A DNA stretch of 64,000 nt from Parabacteroides sp. FAFU027 (GTDB lineage: Bacteria; Bacteroidota; Bacteroidia; Bacteroidales; UBA7332): NCBI RefSeq assembly GCF_022808675.1, contig NZ_JAKZKV010000012.1, positions 1 to 64,000 on the forward strand, in the 5' to 3' direction. The position numbers and the translations under genes are program-made. The notes under the pieces were generated by a model. The model searched no databases and was not told the origin of the DNA. It worked only from the letters and a program-made list of their open reading frames with translations. Below are positions 9,346 to 17,132 of the stretch, piece after piece; position 1 is the stretch's first letter; every line of letters begins with the position of its first letter.

Positions 9346-9640
9346 AATTTTTTACTCGTCACAGCCTACAAATACAGCAAAATAATTCACCACAAATGCT
9401 ATTTTTTTCAAACACATCACATTTATATTCACACAAACACTTCAAACTCACCTGTTTTAAACATATACAAAGGTTAATCTTCTTCATTGCTTCGCTCCCT
9501 CTTAAATCAATCTTTATCATCAGGGATGATCGTTTGCTGCCCTTCTATTTAACAGGTAACTTTAATTTCTAAATAGCGGAGTTTCTGTTCTCTACAGCCA
9601 TTTATTTCCCATTTTATTAGGTTATGTCTGAAAATCTGAG
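9346..9640. other. Gene-free stretch between divergent units
   Basis: No gene or strong repeat was recognised here. It separates the minus-strand DUF3857 pair from the plus-strand threonine operon. Confidence 0.45.
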
Positions 9641-9648
9641 TAATATTG
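9641..9648 (+). promoter_or_regulatory. Weak candidate -7 element of the thr operon
   Basis: TAATATTGCA matches TAnnTTTG with one mismatch and lies 25 bases upstream of the leader peptide start. No -33 element is obvious. Confidence 0.35.
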
Positions 9649-9673
9649 CACCACTTTTCAAAAAACAGAAGAC

Positions 9674-9736
9674 ATGATGAATTTCACAGCACATACTCTG
9701 CTCTTTACGACGACCACCCCTTGGGGGGTTCAGTAA
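9674..9736 (+). CDS. thrL: Threonine operon leader peptide
   Basis: A 20-codon open reading frame, MMNFTAHTLLFTTTTPWGVQ, ends 149 bases upstream of thrA. Six of twenty residues are threonine, including a run of four consecutive Thr codons (ACG ACG ACC ACC). This is the hallmark of an attenuator leader, analogous to E. coli thrL upstream of thrABC: ribosome stalling when charged tRNA-Thr is scarce would change folding of the RNA ahead of thrA. The Thr run is directly followed by an ACCCC/GGGGT hairpin at 9716-9727. The gene is assigned from composition and position; the peptide is not homologous in sequence to E. coli ThrL, so the symbol is by analogy. Confidence 0.75.
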   Translation: MMNFTAHTLLFTTTTPWGVQ

Positions 9737-9779
9737 TTCATGTCTTTATCTAATCAAATCAATCACATCCAATTTGTGC

Positions 9780-9848
9780 GGTACGTTGCAAAAGGCAGCA
9801 ACGGGAGCAGTATTGTGTACCGTCACATCGTTTCCCCTGACATCAGGG
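9780..9848 (+). promoter_or_regulatory. Putative thr attenuator hairpins
   Basis: Three stems lie between the leader peptide and thrA. GGTAC (9780-9784) can pair with GTACC (9817-9821), CGTTGC (9784-9789) pairs perfectly with GCAACG (9798-9803), and CCCTGA (9835-9840) pairs with TCAGGG (9843-9848). The G-run at the end of the leader ORF (9723-9728) could alternatively pair with the CCCC at 9834-9837. No textbook T-tract follows, so whether the switch acts on termination or on access to the thrA start is not clear from sequence. Confidence 0.45.
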
Positions 9849-9885
9849 CTATACTCTATTTTAAAATACATAAAGAATACACCAT

Positions 9886-12321
9886 ATGAAAGTTTTAAAG
9901 TTTGGGGGTACTTCGGTTGGCTCCATTGAAAGCATTCAGAACGTAAAAAAAATTGCGGAAGCTCGTAAAGAGCCAATTATAATAGTTGTATCTGCATTAG
10001 GCGGTATTACAGACCAGTTACTGAAAACCGCACGTATGGCTGTTGCTGGAGATTCAGCATATCTTCAGGAAATCGAAACCATCGTAAATCGTCACTACAA
10101 TGTGATCGAAGGCGTTGTCCTGACAGATAAGAAAGTGGAAACCCGTAAGAAGGTCAATGAGCTTCTTGATGAACTGACCAACATATACAAAGGTGTTTAT
10201 CTGATCCGTGATCTTTCGGCGAAAACCAACGATATGATCGTTAGCTACGGTGAACGGATGTCATCGGTTATCGTAAGCAATGCAATTGCAGGTGCTAAAC
10301 TGTACGATTCGCGGGAATTTATCAAAACCGACACTCAGTTTGGCAAACACAACTGCAACTTTGGCCTTACCAACAAACTGGTAAAAGAAACTTTTACAGA
10401 ATTACCACAAATCACTTTGATCCCCGGATTTATCGCCACCGACAGCGTTACCGGCGAAATAACCAACCTGGGCCGCGGAGGTTCTGACTATACTGCCGCT
10501 ATCGTTGCTGCAGCGCTTCAGGCAGAGATGCTGGAAATCTGGACGGATGTGGACGGCTTCCTGACTGCCGATCCCCGCATCATCAGTAATGCTTACGTGA
10601 TTGACAAGCTGAGCTTTGTTGAAGCCATGGAGCTTTGTAATTTCGGAGCGAAAGTAATTTTCCCTCCAACCATTTACCCGGTTTATCACAAGAATATTCC
10701 GATTATTATCAAAAACACCTTTAATCCGGATGCGCCGGGTACATTTATTTCCCGCAACATGGTGGGAGATAAAAAGAAAGCTATCAAAGGTATCTCCTCG
10801 ATCAACGATGCTTGTCTGATTACCGTGCAGGGATTAGGTATGGTAGGCGTTATTGGGGTGAACTTCCGCATTTTCCGTGCTTTGGCAAAATCGGGAATCA
10901 GTGTATTCCTGGTATCTCAGGCTGCATCAGAAAACAACACTTCATTCGGGGTTCGCAATGCCGATGCCGATTTGGCCGTAAAAGTGCTGAAAGAAGAATT
11001 TGAGCATGAAATATCTATCGGTGAAATCAACGATATCAAAGCTGAGAAAGATTTAGCTTGTGTAGCAATCGTTGGTGAAAACATGAAACACACTCCGGGT
11101 ATTGCCGGAAAACTGTTCGGCACTCTGGGACGCAACGGTATCAATGTGATTGCCTGCGCACAAGGTGCTTCCGAAACCAACATTTCCTTCGTCATCCGCC
11201 TGGATAGCCTGCGAAAAGCGTTGAATGTCATTCACGAAAGCTTCTTCCTGTCAGATTACCAGGAACTCAACCTCTTCGTGGCCGGTGTCGGACTGGTAGG
11301 TGGTAATTTACTGCAACAAATCCAGAAACAGCAAGAGAAACTTTTGAAAGAAAAGTCACTCAAAATCAACGTTGTCGGACTGATTAATTCGAAACATTGC
11401 CTGTTCAAACGTGAAGGTATTAATCTGGAAAATTACAAAGAGGAACTTGCAACCGCTACGGCACCCGCAACTCCCGAATCTATCATAAGCGGAATTCTGG
11501 AGATGAACATCTTCAATTCTGTCTTTGTTGACTGTACGGCAAGCGAAACCATCGCATCGGTTTATAACGATTTGCTGAAGCACAACGTATCGGTGGTTTG
11601 TGCCAATAAAGTAGCTGCTTCATCATCATACGAAAACTATACCGAGCTGAAACAAACAGCAAACCTACGTGGCGTCAAATTCTTATTCGAAACCAACGTG
11701 GGTGCCGGGCTGCCGATCATCAACACGATGAATGCCCTGACTAACAGCGGTGACCGTATCCTCAAACTGGAAGCTGTACTTTCAGGAACATTGAACTTCA
11801 TTTTCAATACCCTGAGCGAAGAAATTCCTTTGAGCAAAACTATTGTTATGGCTAAAGAGGCCGGATTTGCCGAACCGGATCCGCGCATCGACCTGAGCGG
11901 TAAAGATGTGATTCGTAAACTGGTAATCCTTTCCCGCGAAGCAGGTTACCCGATTGAGCAGGAAGATGTAAAGAAAAACCTCTTTATTCCACAGAAATAT
12001 TTCGATGGTAGCCTGGAGGATTTCTGGAACAATGTTTCTGAGCTTGACGGTGAATTTGAAGAACGTCGCAAAGCTTTAGTAGCAGATAACAAACGTTACC
12101 GCTTCGTGGCAAAACTCGAAAAAGGTGAAGCGTCTGTTGGATTACAGGAAGTGGATGACAGTCACCCATTCTTCCACCTTGAGGGCAGCAACAACATCAT
12201 CATGATCACCACTGAGCGCTACAACGAATATCCGATGATCATCAAAGGATACGGTGCCGGCGCCAGCGTTACTGCTGCAGGGGTATTTGCTGATATTATC
12301 AGTATTGCGAATATTCGATAA
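9886..12321 (+). CDS. thrA: Bifunctional aspartokinase / homoserine dehydrogenase
   Basis: Catalyses the first and third steps from aspartate to homoserine. The 811-residue fusion has an N-terminal aspartokinase (KFGGTSVGS at 5-13, the Asp-rich ATP and substrate site around LGRGGSDYTA and TDVDGFLTADPR), two central ACT regulatory segments, and a C-terminal homoserine dehydrogenase that starts with the Rossmann motif AGVGLVGG near residue 465 and includes NKVAAS, LSGTLNFIFN and AEPDPRIDLSGKDVIRKL. The length matches the E. coli ThrA class. It is the first structural gene of thrA-candidate homoserine kinase-thrC, all on the plus strand, which with the threonine-rich leader suggests end-product control through tRNA-Thr charging as well as allosterically through ACT domains. 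Confidence 0.96.
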   Translation: MKVLKFGGTSVGSIESIQNVKKIAEARKEPIIIVVSALGGITDQLLKTARMAVAGDSAYLQEIETIVNRHYNVIEGVVLTDKKVETRKKVNELLDELTNIYKGVYLIRDLSAKTNDMIVSYGERMSSVIVSNAIAGAKLYDSREFIKTDTQFGKHNCNFGLTNKLVKETFTELPQITLIPGFIATDSVTGEITNLGRGGSDYTAAIVAAALQAEMLEIWTDVDGFLTADPRIISNAYVIDKLSFVEAMELCNFGAKVIFPPTIYPVYHKNIPIIIKNTFNPDAPGTFISRNMVGDKKKAIKGISSINDACLITVQGLGMVGVIGVNFRIFRALAKSGISVFLVSQAASENNTSFGVRNADADLAVKVLKEEFEHEISIGEINDIKAEKDLACVAIVGENMKHTPGIAGKLFGTLGRNGINVIACAQGASETNISFVIRLDSLRKALNVIHESFFLSDYQELNLFVAGVGLVGGNLLQQIQKQQEKLLKEKSLKINVVGLINSKHCLFKREGINLENYKEELATATAPATPESIISGILEMNIFNSVFVDCTASETIASVYNDLLKHNVSVVCANKVAASSSYENYTELKQTANLRGVKFLFETNVGAGLPIINTMNALTNSGDRILKLEAVLSGTLNFIFNTLSEEIPLSKTIVMAKEAGFAEPDPRIDLSGKDVIRKLVILSREAGYPIEQEDVKKNLFIPQKYFDGSLEDFWNNVSELDGEFEERRKALVADNKRYRFVAKLEKGEASVGLQEVDDSHPFFHLEGSNNIIMITTERYNEYPMIIKGYGAGASVTAAGVFADIISIANIR

Positions 12322-12382
12322 TTTGCAAATTAGCTAATTAGCTAATTCAATTGTAAATGGTAAATGACTAAATTGTAAATCA

Positions 12383-13588
12383 ATGAAATACATCATCATA
12401 CTTGGTGACGGGATGGCCGATGAACCCATCGATATGCTGGGCGGAAAAACTCCGCTTCAGGCTGCCAATAAACCGTCGATAGATAAGCTGGCCGCGATGG
12501 GCGTCAGCGGGATGTTCAGTAGCGTACCCGAAGGTTTTGCTCCGGGTAGTGAAATCGCCAACCTGACAGTTTTGGGTTACGATGTGGCAAAAGAATTCGA
12601 AGGTCGCGGCTCATTGGAAGCTGCCAGCATGGGAATTCCCATTGAAGACGGCGAAATGGCCATGCGTTGCAACATCATTTGCATCGAAAACGATAAAATC
12701 AAAAACCACTCAGCCGGACATATCTCTAATGAAGAAGCGGAAGAGCTTATCCTGTTTTTACAAAAAGAGTTGGGCGGTGATGTGGCAAACTTCTTCCCGG
12801 GCGTATCATACCGCCATTTGCTTAAAATAAAAGGCGGCAACAAAGCCCTCAAATGCACTCCTCCGCACGATGTGCCGGGAACTCCGTTCCGCGATGTGAT
12901 GATCGAAGCAGAAACACCCGAAGCAGAAGAAACAGCACGCCTCCTCAACGAGCTTATCCTCAAATCACAGAAACTTTTAGCTGACCATCCGGTAAACCTG
13001 AAGCGCATTGCAGCCGGTAAAGATCCGGCTAACAGCATTTGGCCGTGGTCACCGGGCTATAAGCCTCAAATGAGAACCCTGATGGAGGTTTTCGGAATAC
13101 AAAGTGGTTCGGTTATTTCGGCTGTAGATCTGATCAAAGGTATCGGCGTATATGCCGGACTGGATTCTATCAACGTGGAAGGCGCTACCGGTCTCTGGAA
13201 CACCAACTACGAAGGAAAGACAGCCGCTGCTCTCGAGGCTTTGAAAACGAAGGATTTCGTATTCTTACATATCGAAGCAAGCGATGAGGCCGGTCACGAA
13301 GGGGATGTGGAATTGAAAACCAAAACCATCGAATTCCTCGACAGCCGTTGCGTGAAAACCATTCTCGAAGAGACTGCAAAATGGGACGAACCGGTAACGA
13401 TCGCATTATTACCTGACCACCCGACCCCATGCAGCATCAAAACGCACACCAATTCTCCGGTGCCATTCATCATCTACAAACCCGGCCAGAAAGCCGACGA
13501 TGTACAGGTGTATGATGAATTTGCCGCTGAAAAAGGCGCATACGGCCTGCTGAAAGGTGATGAATTTATGAAGGAATTATTCCGATAA
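12383..13588 (+). CDS. Phosphoglycerate-mutase-like candidate homoserine kinase
   Basis: A 401-residue alkaline-phosphatase-superfamily protein of the archaeal-type cofactor-independent phosphoglycerate mutase group. GDGMAD (8-13) and APGSEIANL (53-61, likely Ser56) carry metal-binding residues, and EASDEAGHEGD plus LLPDHPTP in the last third complete the metal site. In Bacteroidota this subgroup sits between thrA and thrC and has been proposed as the missing homoserine kinase, since no GHMP-type thrB is present; the context here is exactly that. The expected reaction is homoserine to O-phosphohomoserine. A true phosphoglycerate mutase role is possible but less likely given the operon. ATG at 12383 follows a short 61-base gap containing TTTGCAAATTAGC-type repeat sequence. 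Confidence 0.85.
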   Translation: MKYIIILGDGMADEPIDMLGGKTPLQAANKPSIDKLAAMGVSGMFSSVPEGFAPGSEIANLTVLGYDVAKEFEGRGSLEAASMGIPIEDGEMAMRCNIICIENDKIKNHSAGHISNEEAEELILFLQKELGGDVANFFPGVSYRHLLKIKGGNKALKCTPPHDVPGTPFRDVMIEAETPEAEETARLLNELILKSQKLLADHPVNLKRIAAGKDPANSIWPWSPGYKPQMRTLMEVFGIQSGSVISAVDLIKGIGVYAGLDSINVEGATGLWNTNYEGKTAAALEALKTKDFVFLHIEASDEAGHEGDVELKTKTIEFLDSRCVKTILEETAKWDEPVTIALLPDHPTPCSIKTHTNSPVPFIIYKPGQKADDVQVYDEFAAEKGAYGLLKGDEFMKELFR

Positions 13589-13593
13589 TTGTA

Positions 13594-13677
13594 CAGACGT
13601 GGCCTGCCGCGTCTCTATACATCAGACGTGGCCTGCTGCGTCTCTAAACGATAGACGCGGTATATACCACGTCTCTA
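13594..13677. repeat. Three GAGACGYGGC-type palindromes in tandem
   Basis: Copies at 13594-13617, 13623-13646 and 13651-13677 each contain an ACGYGGC arm and a GCCRCGT arm around a short centre and end in CTCTA. The third has a divergent centre (GGTATATACC) that keeps the palindrome. They fill the gap between the candidate homoserine kinase gene and thrC, so they lie inside the operon mRNA as hairpins. Same family as copies near 20.75, 22.7, 24.3, 25.2, 26.65, 60.0, 60.1 and 63.3 kb. Confidence 0.8.
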
Positions 13678-13699
13678 CAACCATTGACAATAAACCAAA

Positions 13700-15001
13700 A
13701 TGAAATATTACAGTACCAACAAACAAGTAGCACCGGCTTCACTGCAAGAGGCCGTTGTAAAAGGACTGGCTGCTGACCGCGGCCTCTTCATGCCGGAGAA
13801 AATCAAAGCTCTTCCGACTGAATTTTACGAGAATATCGACAAAATGAGTTTTCAGGAAATTGCTTATGTGGTAGCCGATGCATTCTTCGGTGAAGACATT
13901 GAAGCTGACACCCTGAAGGCGATCGTATATGACACCCTCAGTTTCGACGCTCCGGTTGTTCCCGTGAGCGAAGGCATCTACAGTCTGGAGCTTTACCACG
14001 GCCCTACCCTCGCCTTTAAAGATGTGGGTGGTCGCTTTATGGCTCGTTTGTTGAGCTATTTCATCAAAAAACAGGGACAGAAAGATGTAAAAGTACTCGT
14101 GGCTACCTCGGGTGATACCGGAAGCGCTGTGGCAAACGGATTCCTTGGTGTGGAAGGTATTCACGTGTATGTGTTGTATCCGAAAGGTCTGGTGAGCCCT
14201 ATTCAGGAGTGCCAGTTTACCACATTGGGACAAAACATCACCGCTCTGGAAGTGGACGGCACCTTCGACGATTGTCAGGCATTAGTGAAATCGGCCTTTA
14301 TGGATGAGGAACTGAATGCTAAATTAAACCTGACTTCGGCCAACTCGATCAACGTGGCTCGCTTCCTGCCTCAGGCGTTTTACTACTTCTACGCTTACGC
14401 TCAACTGAAAAAACTGGGTAAAGAGAAAGAGATGGTAGTTTGCGTACCGAGCGGAAACTTCGGCAACATCACCGCGGGATTATTTGGCAAAAAAATGGGA
14501 TTGCCGATCAAGCGCTTCATCGCGGCCAATAACCGTAACGACATCTTCCTGAACTACCTCAACACCGGTGTTTACACTCCGAAACCTTCTGTATCGACCA
14601 TTGCCAACGCAATGGACGTAGGTGACCCGAGTAACTTTGCCCGTGTGCTTGACCTGTACGGTGAATCGTGGGAAGCCATCAAAGGCGAGATCAGCGGATG
14701 CAGCTACGACGATGAGCAAATCGCTGAAACGGTTGCAGCTACCTACAAAGCAACCGGCTACCTGCTCGACCCGCACGGTGCTTGCGGTTACAAAGCTCTA
14801 CAAGAACAGCTCCAACCGGGTGAAACCGGCGTGTTCCTCGAAACAGCTCACCCGGCCAAATTCCTCGAAACGGTGGAAAACATCATCGGTGAGAAAGTGG
14901 AGATCCCGCAAAAGTTGCAGGAGTTTATGAAAGGTACCAAACAGAGCATTGAACTGGGCAAGGATTTTGCCGGTTTCAAGAGCTATCTGATGGGGAAATA
15001 A
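13700..15001 (+). CDS. thrC: Threonine synthase
   Basis: PLP enzyme converting O-phosphohomoserine to threonine, the last step of the pathway begun by the two preceding genes. The 433-residue protein has the N-terminal threonine-synthase segment (MKYYSTNKQVAPASLQEAV), the PLP-lysine motif GPTLAFKDVG with Lys107, the phosphate loop TSGDTGSAV, and NSINVARFLPQ and VPSGNFGN further on. Length is typical of the 430-residue class. Third gene of the thr operon, followed by an intrinsic terminator, so it closes the unit. Confidence 0.96.
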   Translation: MKYYSTNKQVAPASLQEAVVKGLAADRGLFMPEKIKALPTEFYENIDKMSFQEIAYVVADAFFGEDIEADTLKAIVYDTLSFDAPVVPVSEGIYSLELYHGPTLAFKDVGGRFMARLLSYFIKKQGQKDVKVLVATSGDTGSAVANGFLGVEGIHVYVLYPKGLVSPIQECQFTTLGQNITALEVDGTFDDCQALVKSAFMDEELNAKLNLTSANSINVARFLPQAFYYFYAYAQLKKLGKEKEMVVCVPSGNFGNITAGLFGKKMGLPIKRFIAANNRNDIFLNYLNTGVYTPKPSVSTIANAMDVGDPSNFARVLDLYGESWEAIKGEISGCSYDDEQIAETVAATYKATGYLLDPHGACGYKALQEQLQPGETGVFLETAHPAKFLETVENIIGEKVEIPQKLQEFMKGTKQSIELGKDFAGFKSYLMGK

Positions 15002-15005
15002 TTAA

Positions 15006-15034
15006 CCGGACAGCGGCTTTAGGCCGCTTGTCGG
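15006..15034. repeat. AGCGGC-type palindrome
   Basis: An imperfect hairpin of GCGGC and GCCGC arms with outer CCG/CGG pairs, immediately after thrC. Same family as copies at 16687, 17061, 26521, 57763 and 58177, so it is a dispersed repeat rather than a gene-specific terminator. Confidence 0.65.
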
Positions 15035-15045
15035 ATTAGGATATG

Positions 15046-15081
15046 AAAGGGAGGTCGAACTTGGGTTTGGCTTCCCTTTTT
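15046..15081 (+). terminator. Rho-independent terminator of the thr operon
   Basis: AAAGGGAGG and CTTCCCTTT arms enclose a 14-18-nt loop and run into a T-tract (TTTTT). It lies 45 bases past the thrC stop. Confidence 0.7.
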
Positions 15082-15095
15082 GCGTTTATAGCTAA

Positions 15096-15103
15096 TATAT
15101 TTG
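15096..15103 (+). promoter_or_regulatory. Candidate -7 promoter element of the Shedu-like gene
   Basis: TATATTTG matches TAnnTTTG exactly, 49 bases upstream of the ATG and just after the thr operon terminator, so the nuclease gene appears to have its own promoter. Confidence 0.5.
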
Positions 15104-15152
15104 TTCATCATAATATTATTACTGAAATTTACAGGACAAACATTAAACCTCA

Positions 15153-16256
15153 ATGAATATGAACTCTCATAAATACGATCTTCAGCAAGCAATTTTCTGG
15201 CTTGAACAACTACTTAATAGTGACGATATTCCTGAACAAGATTTCCAAGAATTCTTTGAAAGCAATCCAATCGTATTTCAATTATTAGGATATAAACAAT
15301 TTCACTCTTTCACAAAGAATAGTGAGAGAAAATTACCCAAAGACGAGTATACTGAACTACAACCAGAACCTGATTTTATTGTTGAAACAATTCGAGGTTT
15401 GTTTGAGATATTCGAGATTAAAACAGCATGTGACAAAAAACTAATTGTTGATACGAATAAGTACAGAGAAAGATTTACCGCTGAAGTCGAGAATTACATT
15501 AGCCAAACTATTATATATGAACAGTATTTCACTAGAAATCCTGAAAACAGAAAAAAGGTAAATCAGTCTTACAACATAAATATTCAAGAAGATCTTGACA
15601 TCAAAATAATTATTGGTCGTGATAATTCTATCGATAAAAATAAACTTCATCAATTTTGTCGCAGAATACATTACAAAATTGACATTCTTACCTATGATGA
15701 TATTTTAAAGGTTCTCAAAAATGAATATTCAAACGAATATGCTTTATCAGAAGACCTTCCGGGTTTTTCTTTTCATATGGTGATTCGAATATTAAAAAAG
15801 GAAGATTCTGAAAAACAGTACATTTTTGATTATGCAAAAAATGACCAACAAAGTCGCATATCCTTATACATAAACAATAAATCAGAGCTATGCTATAGAA
15901 TAATAGATGATTCAAATAAAACAACCGAAGTCTGCGTAGATATGGAAAACGAAAATCTTTTTGGCAGAATGGTATATATCGTTTGTGAATTTGGACAACA
16001 TACAGATGGATTTTACATGTCAATATCAATTAATGGATTAGAGAAAGAAAAACGACAAAGAAACACTCAAGTATCATTAAAAATAAATCCTGAAGAAATA
16101 TATCTTGGATGTGACTACAAACGTCAATATTTCGGTAAATTCAATCTATACACAAAAGCTCTAGGTAATAGAACTTTAAAATACAATGAAAGACTAAATA
16201 TGTTATCATATTATTTTCAACAATTCCAGGAATTAAGACAACAAAACCTTCATTAA
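15153..16256 (+). CDS. Shedu-like (DUF4263-like) nuclease with C-terminal lectin-like domain
   Basis: A 367-residue protein. Residues 25-190 resemble the Shedu/DUF4263 nuclease domain: an EFFESNPIVFQLLG start, then a PD-(D/E)XK-like core with Asp74 in PEPDFIVE, Glu88-x-Lys90 in FEIFEIKTA and Gln118 in NYISQTIIYEQY, followed by IKIIIGR and an ILTYDDIL segment, as in Shedu proteins. Residues 203-345 look like a concanavalin A/LamG-type beta sandwich (FSFHMVIRI, SRISLYINN, FYMSISING, IYLGCDYKRQYFGKFNLYTKAL), which may sense a ligand or phage component. Shedu proteins are single-gene anti-phage systems. The gene is far more AT-rich than thrC before it and the genes after it, suggesting acquisition. 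Two hairpin-repeat arrays start 48 bases after its stop. The family call is moderately sure; the activity is not tested. Confidence 0.68.
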   Translation: MNMNSHKYDLQQAIFWLEQLLNSDDIPEQDFQEFFESNPIVFQLLGYKQFHSFTKNSERKLPKDEYTELQPEPDFIVETIRGLFEIFEIKTACDKKLIVDTNKYRERFTAEVENYISQTIIYEQYFTRNPENRKKVNQSYNINIQEDLDIKIIIGRDNSIDKNKLHQFCRRIHYKIDILTYDDILKVLKNEYSNEYALSEDLPGFSFHMVIRILKKEDSEKQYIFDYAKNDQQSRISLYINNKSELCYRIIDDSNKTTEVCVDMENENLFGRMVYIVCEFGQHTDGFYMSISINGLEKEKRQRNTQVSLKINPEEIYLGCDYKRQYFGKFNLYTKALGNRTLKYNERLNMLSYYFQQFQELRQQNLH

Positions 16257-16304
16257 GTAGAATTGCGAAGCCTATTAGGCGAATTCGCTCAACTTGCAAT
16301 ACCC

Positions 16305-16566
16305 CAGCTGACCCTCAGCCAATCCGCCCTGACCCCGGTTTAACCCAGCTGAGGCTCAGCTGACAAGAACTGAAGTCGGTTCTGCTCAGCTGAGGCTCAG
16401 TTAGCAAGAACGGAGCCCGGTTCTCTCCATCTGAGCCTCGGCTGACGAGAACGGAGTCCGGTTCTGCCCGGATGAGGCTCAGACGACAAGATCTGAACCG
16501 GATTCTCATTGGCTGAGCCTCAGCCGGCAACAAACCAGTAAACCTCAGATGAGGCTCATCCAGCCT
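16305..16566. repeat. Hairpin-repeat array 1 (seven units, 41-bp period)
   Basis: Units start at 16305, 16346, 16387, 16428, 16469, 16510 and 16546, so spacings are 41 five times and then 36. Each unit has a palindromic core, best seen as CAGCTGAGGCTCAGCTG in unit 2, and a second weaker hairpin of the form AGAAC-n8-GTTCT. Core arms vary but some differences are paired: unit 6 has GGCTGAG with CTCAGCC, and unit 7 has GATGAG with CTCATC. The 41-bp period is not a multiple of three, so this is not a protein repeat. First and sixth units are degenerate in the second hairpin. Confidence 0.85.
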
Positions 16567-16686
16567 GTTACTTCCAGGCCGAAGGCCTAACACATCATCA
16601 GCACAACGGCAACGCCTTGGGAAAATAAAATCACAACATCCATCGACGTCCTGAAAAGACAATATAATTAATTCTATATTAAATGC

Positions 16687-16710
16687 GACAAGCGGCATTA
16701 AGCCGCTGTC
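16687..16710. repeat. AGCGGC-type palindrome after array 1
   Basis: AAGCGGCATTAAGCCGCT core with GAC/GTC outer pairs. The same palindrome follows array 2 at 17061, so array plus palindrome behaves as one cassette. Confidence 0.75.
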
Positions 16711-16719
16711 CGCTTTACC

Positions 16720-16977
16720 GAAAACTCAGTCGCCAGCTCCAACCGGGCTCCGTTTGACCCGGAAACTCAGTTTCCAATAAGAACCGGGCTCGGTTTTGAC
16801 TGGAAACTGAGTTTCTAACGAGAACTGAGTCCGGTTGGGGCTGGAAACTCAGTTTCCAACGAGAACCGGAGTCAGTTCTGCCCGGAAACTGAGTTTCCAG
16901 CAAGAACGGAGGTCGGTTCCGACCAGCGACTGAGTTTCCAGGGTGTGATGAAGAGGAGCTGGAAACTGAGTTTCCGG
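16720..16977. repeat. Hairpin-repeat array 2 (seven units, 41-bp period)
   Basis: Units start at 16720, 16761, 16802, 16843, 16884, 16925 and 16961, giving the same spacing as array 1 (five of 41, then 36). The second hairpin (GAGAAC...GTTCT type) is shared with array 1, but the core palindrome is different: GGAAACTGAGTTTCC or GGAAACTCAGTTTCC. After the last unit a further perfect hairpin, CTGTCGC/GCGACAG, is seen at 16994-17014. The identical architecture with a swapped core shows the two arrays are related and have diverged in a coordinated way. Confidence 0.85.
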
Positions 16978-17060
16978 AAAAGATAATATCGAGCTGTCGC
17001 AAAATTCGCGACAGGTGAAATCTTTGACAATTAAATCCGGAAAAATTCATCACCTAACAC

Positions 17061-17084
17061 GACAAGCGGCGTTAAGCCGCTGTT
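17061..17084. repeat. AGCGGC-type palindrome after array 2
   Basis: AAGCGGCGTTAAGCCGCT core; a close copy of that at 16687. It lies 49 bases before the GSCFA gene, whose own -7 box may be the weak TATCTTCA at 17101. Confidence 0.7.
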
Positions 17085-17132
17085 CGCTTCGAAGAAATCA
17101 CTATCTTCATCCTCCGAAAAAAAAACCTTGCC

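Noticed and set aside
16305-16977. CRISPR-like arrays
   Set aside because: The parts between the palindromic cores are not unique spacers; they are versions of one another (AGAAC...GTTCT hairpins) and no cas genes are near. The period is 41 with no unrelated spacers.
16315-17053. Minus-strand reading frames of 127 and 112 codons over the arrays
   Set aside because: The 41-bp period is not a multiple of three, so translated repeats do not stay in frame, and the amino-acid sequence has no family resemblance; these frames exist because GC-rich hairpin arrays lack stops.
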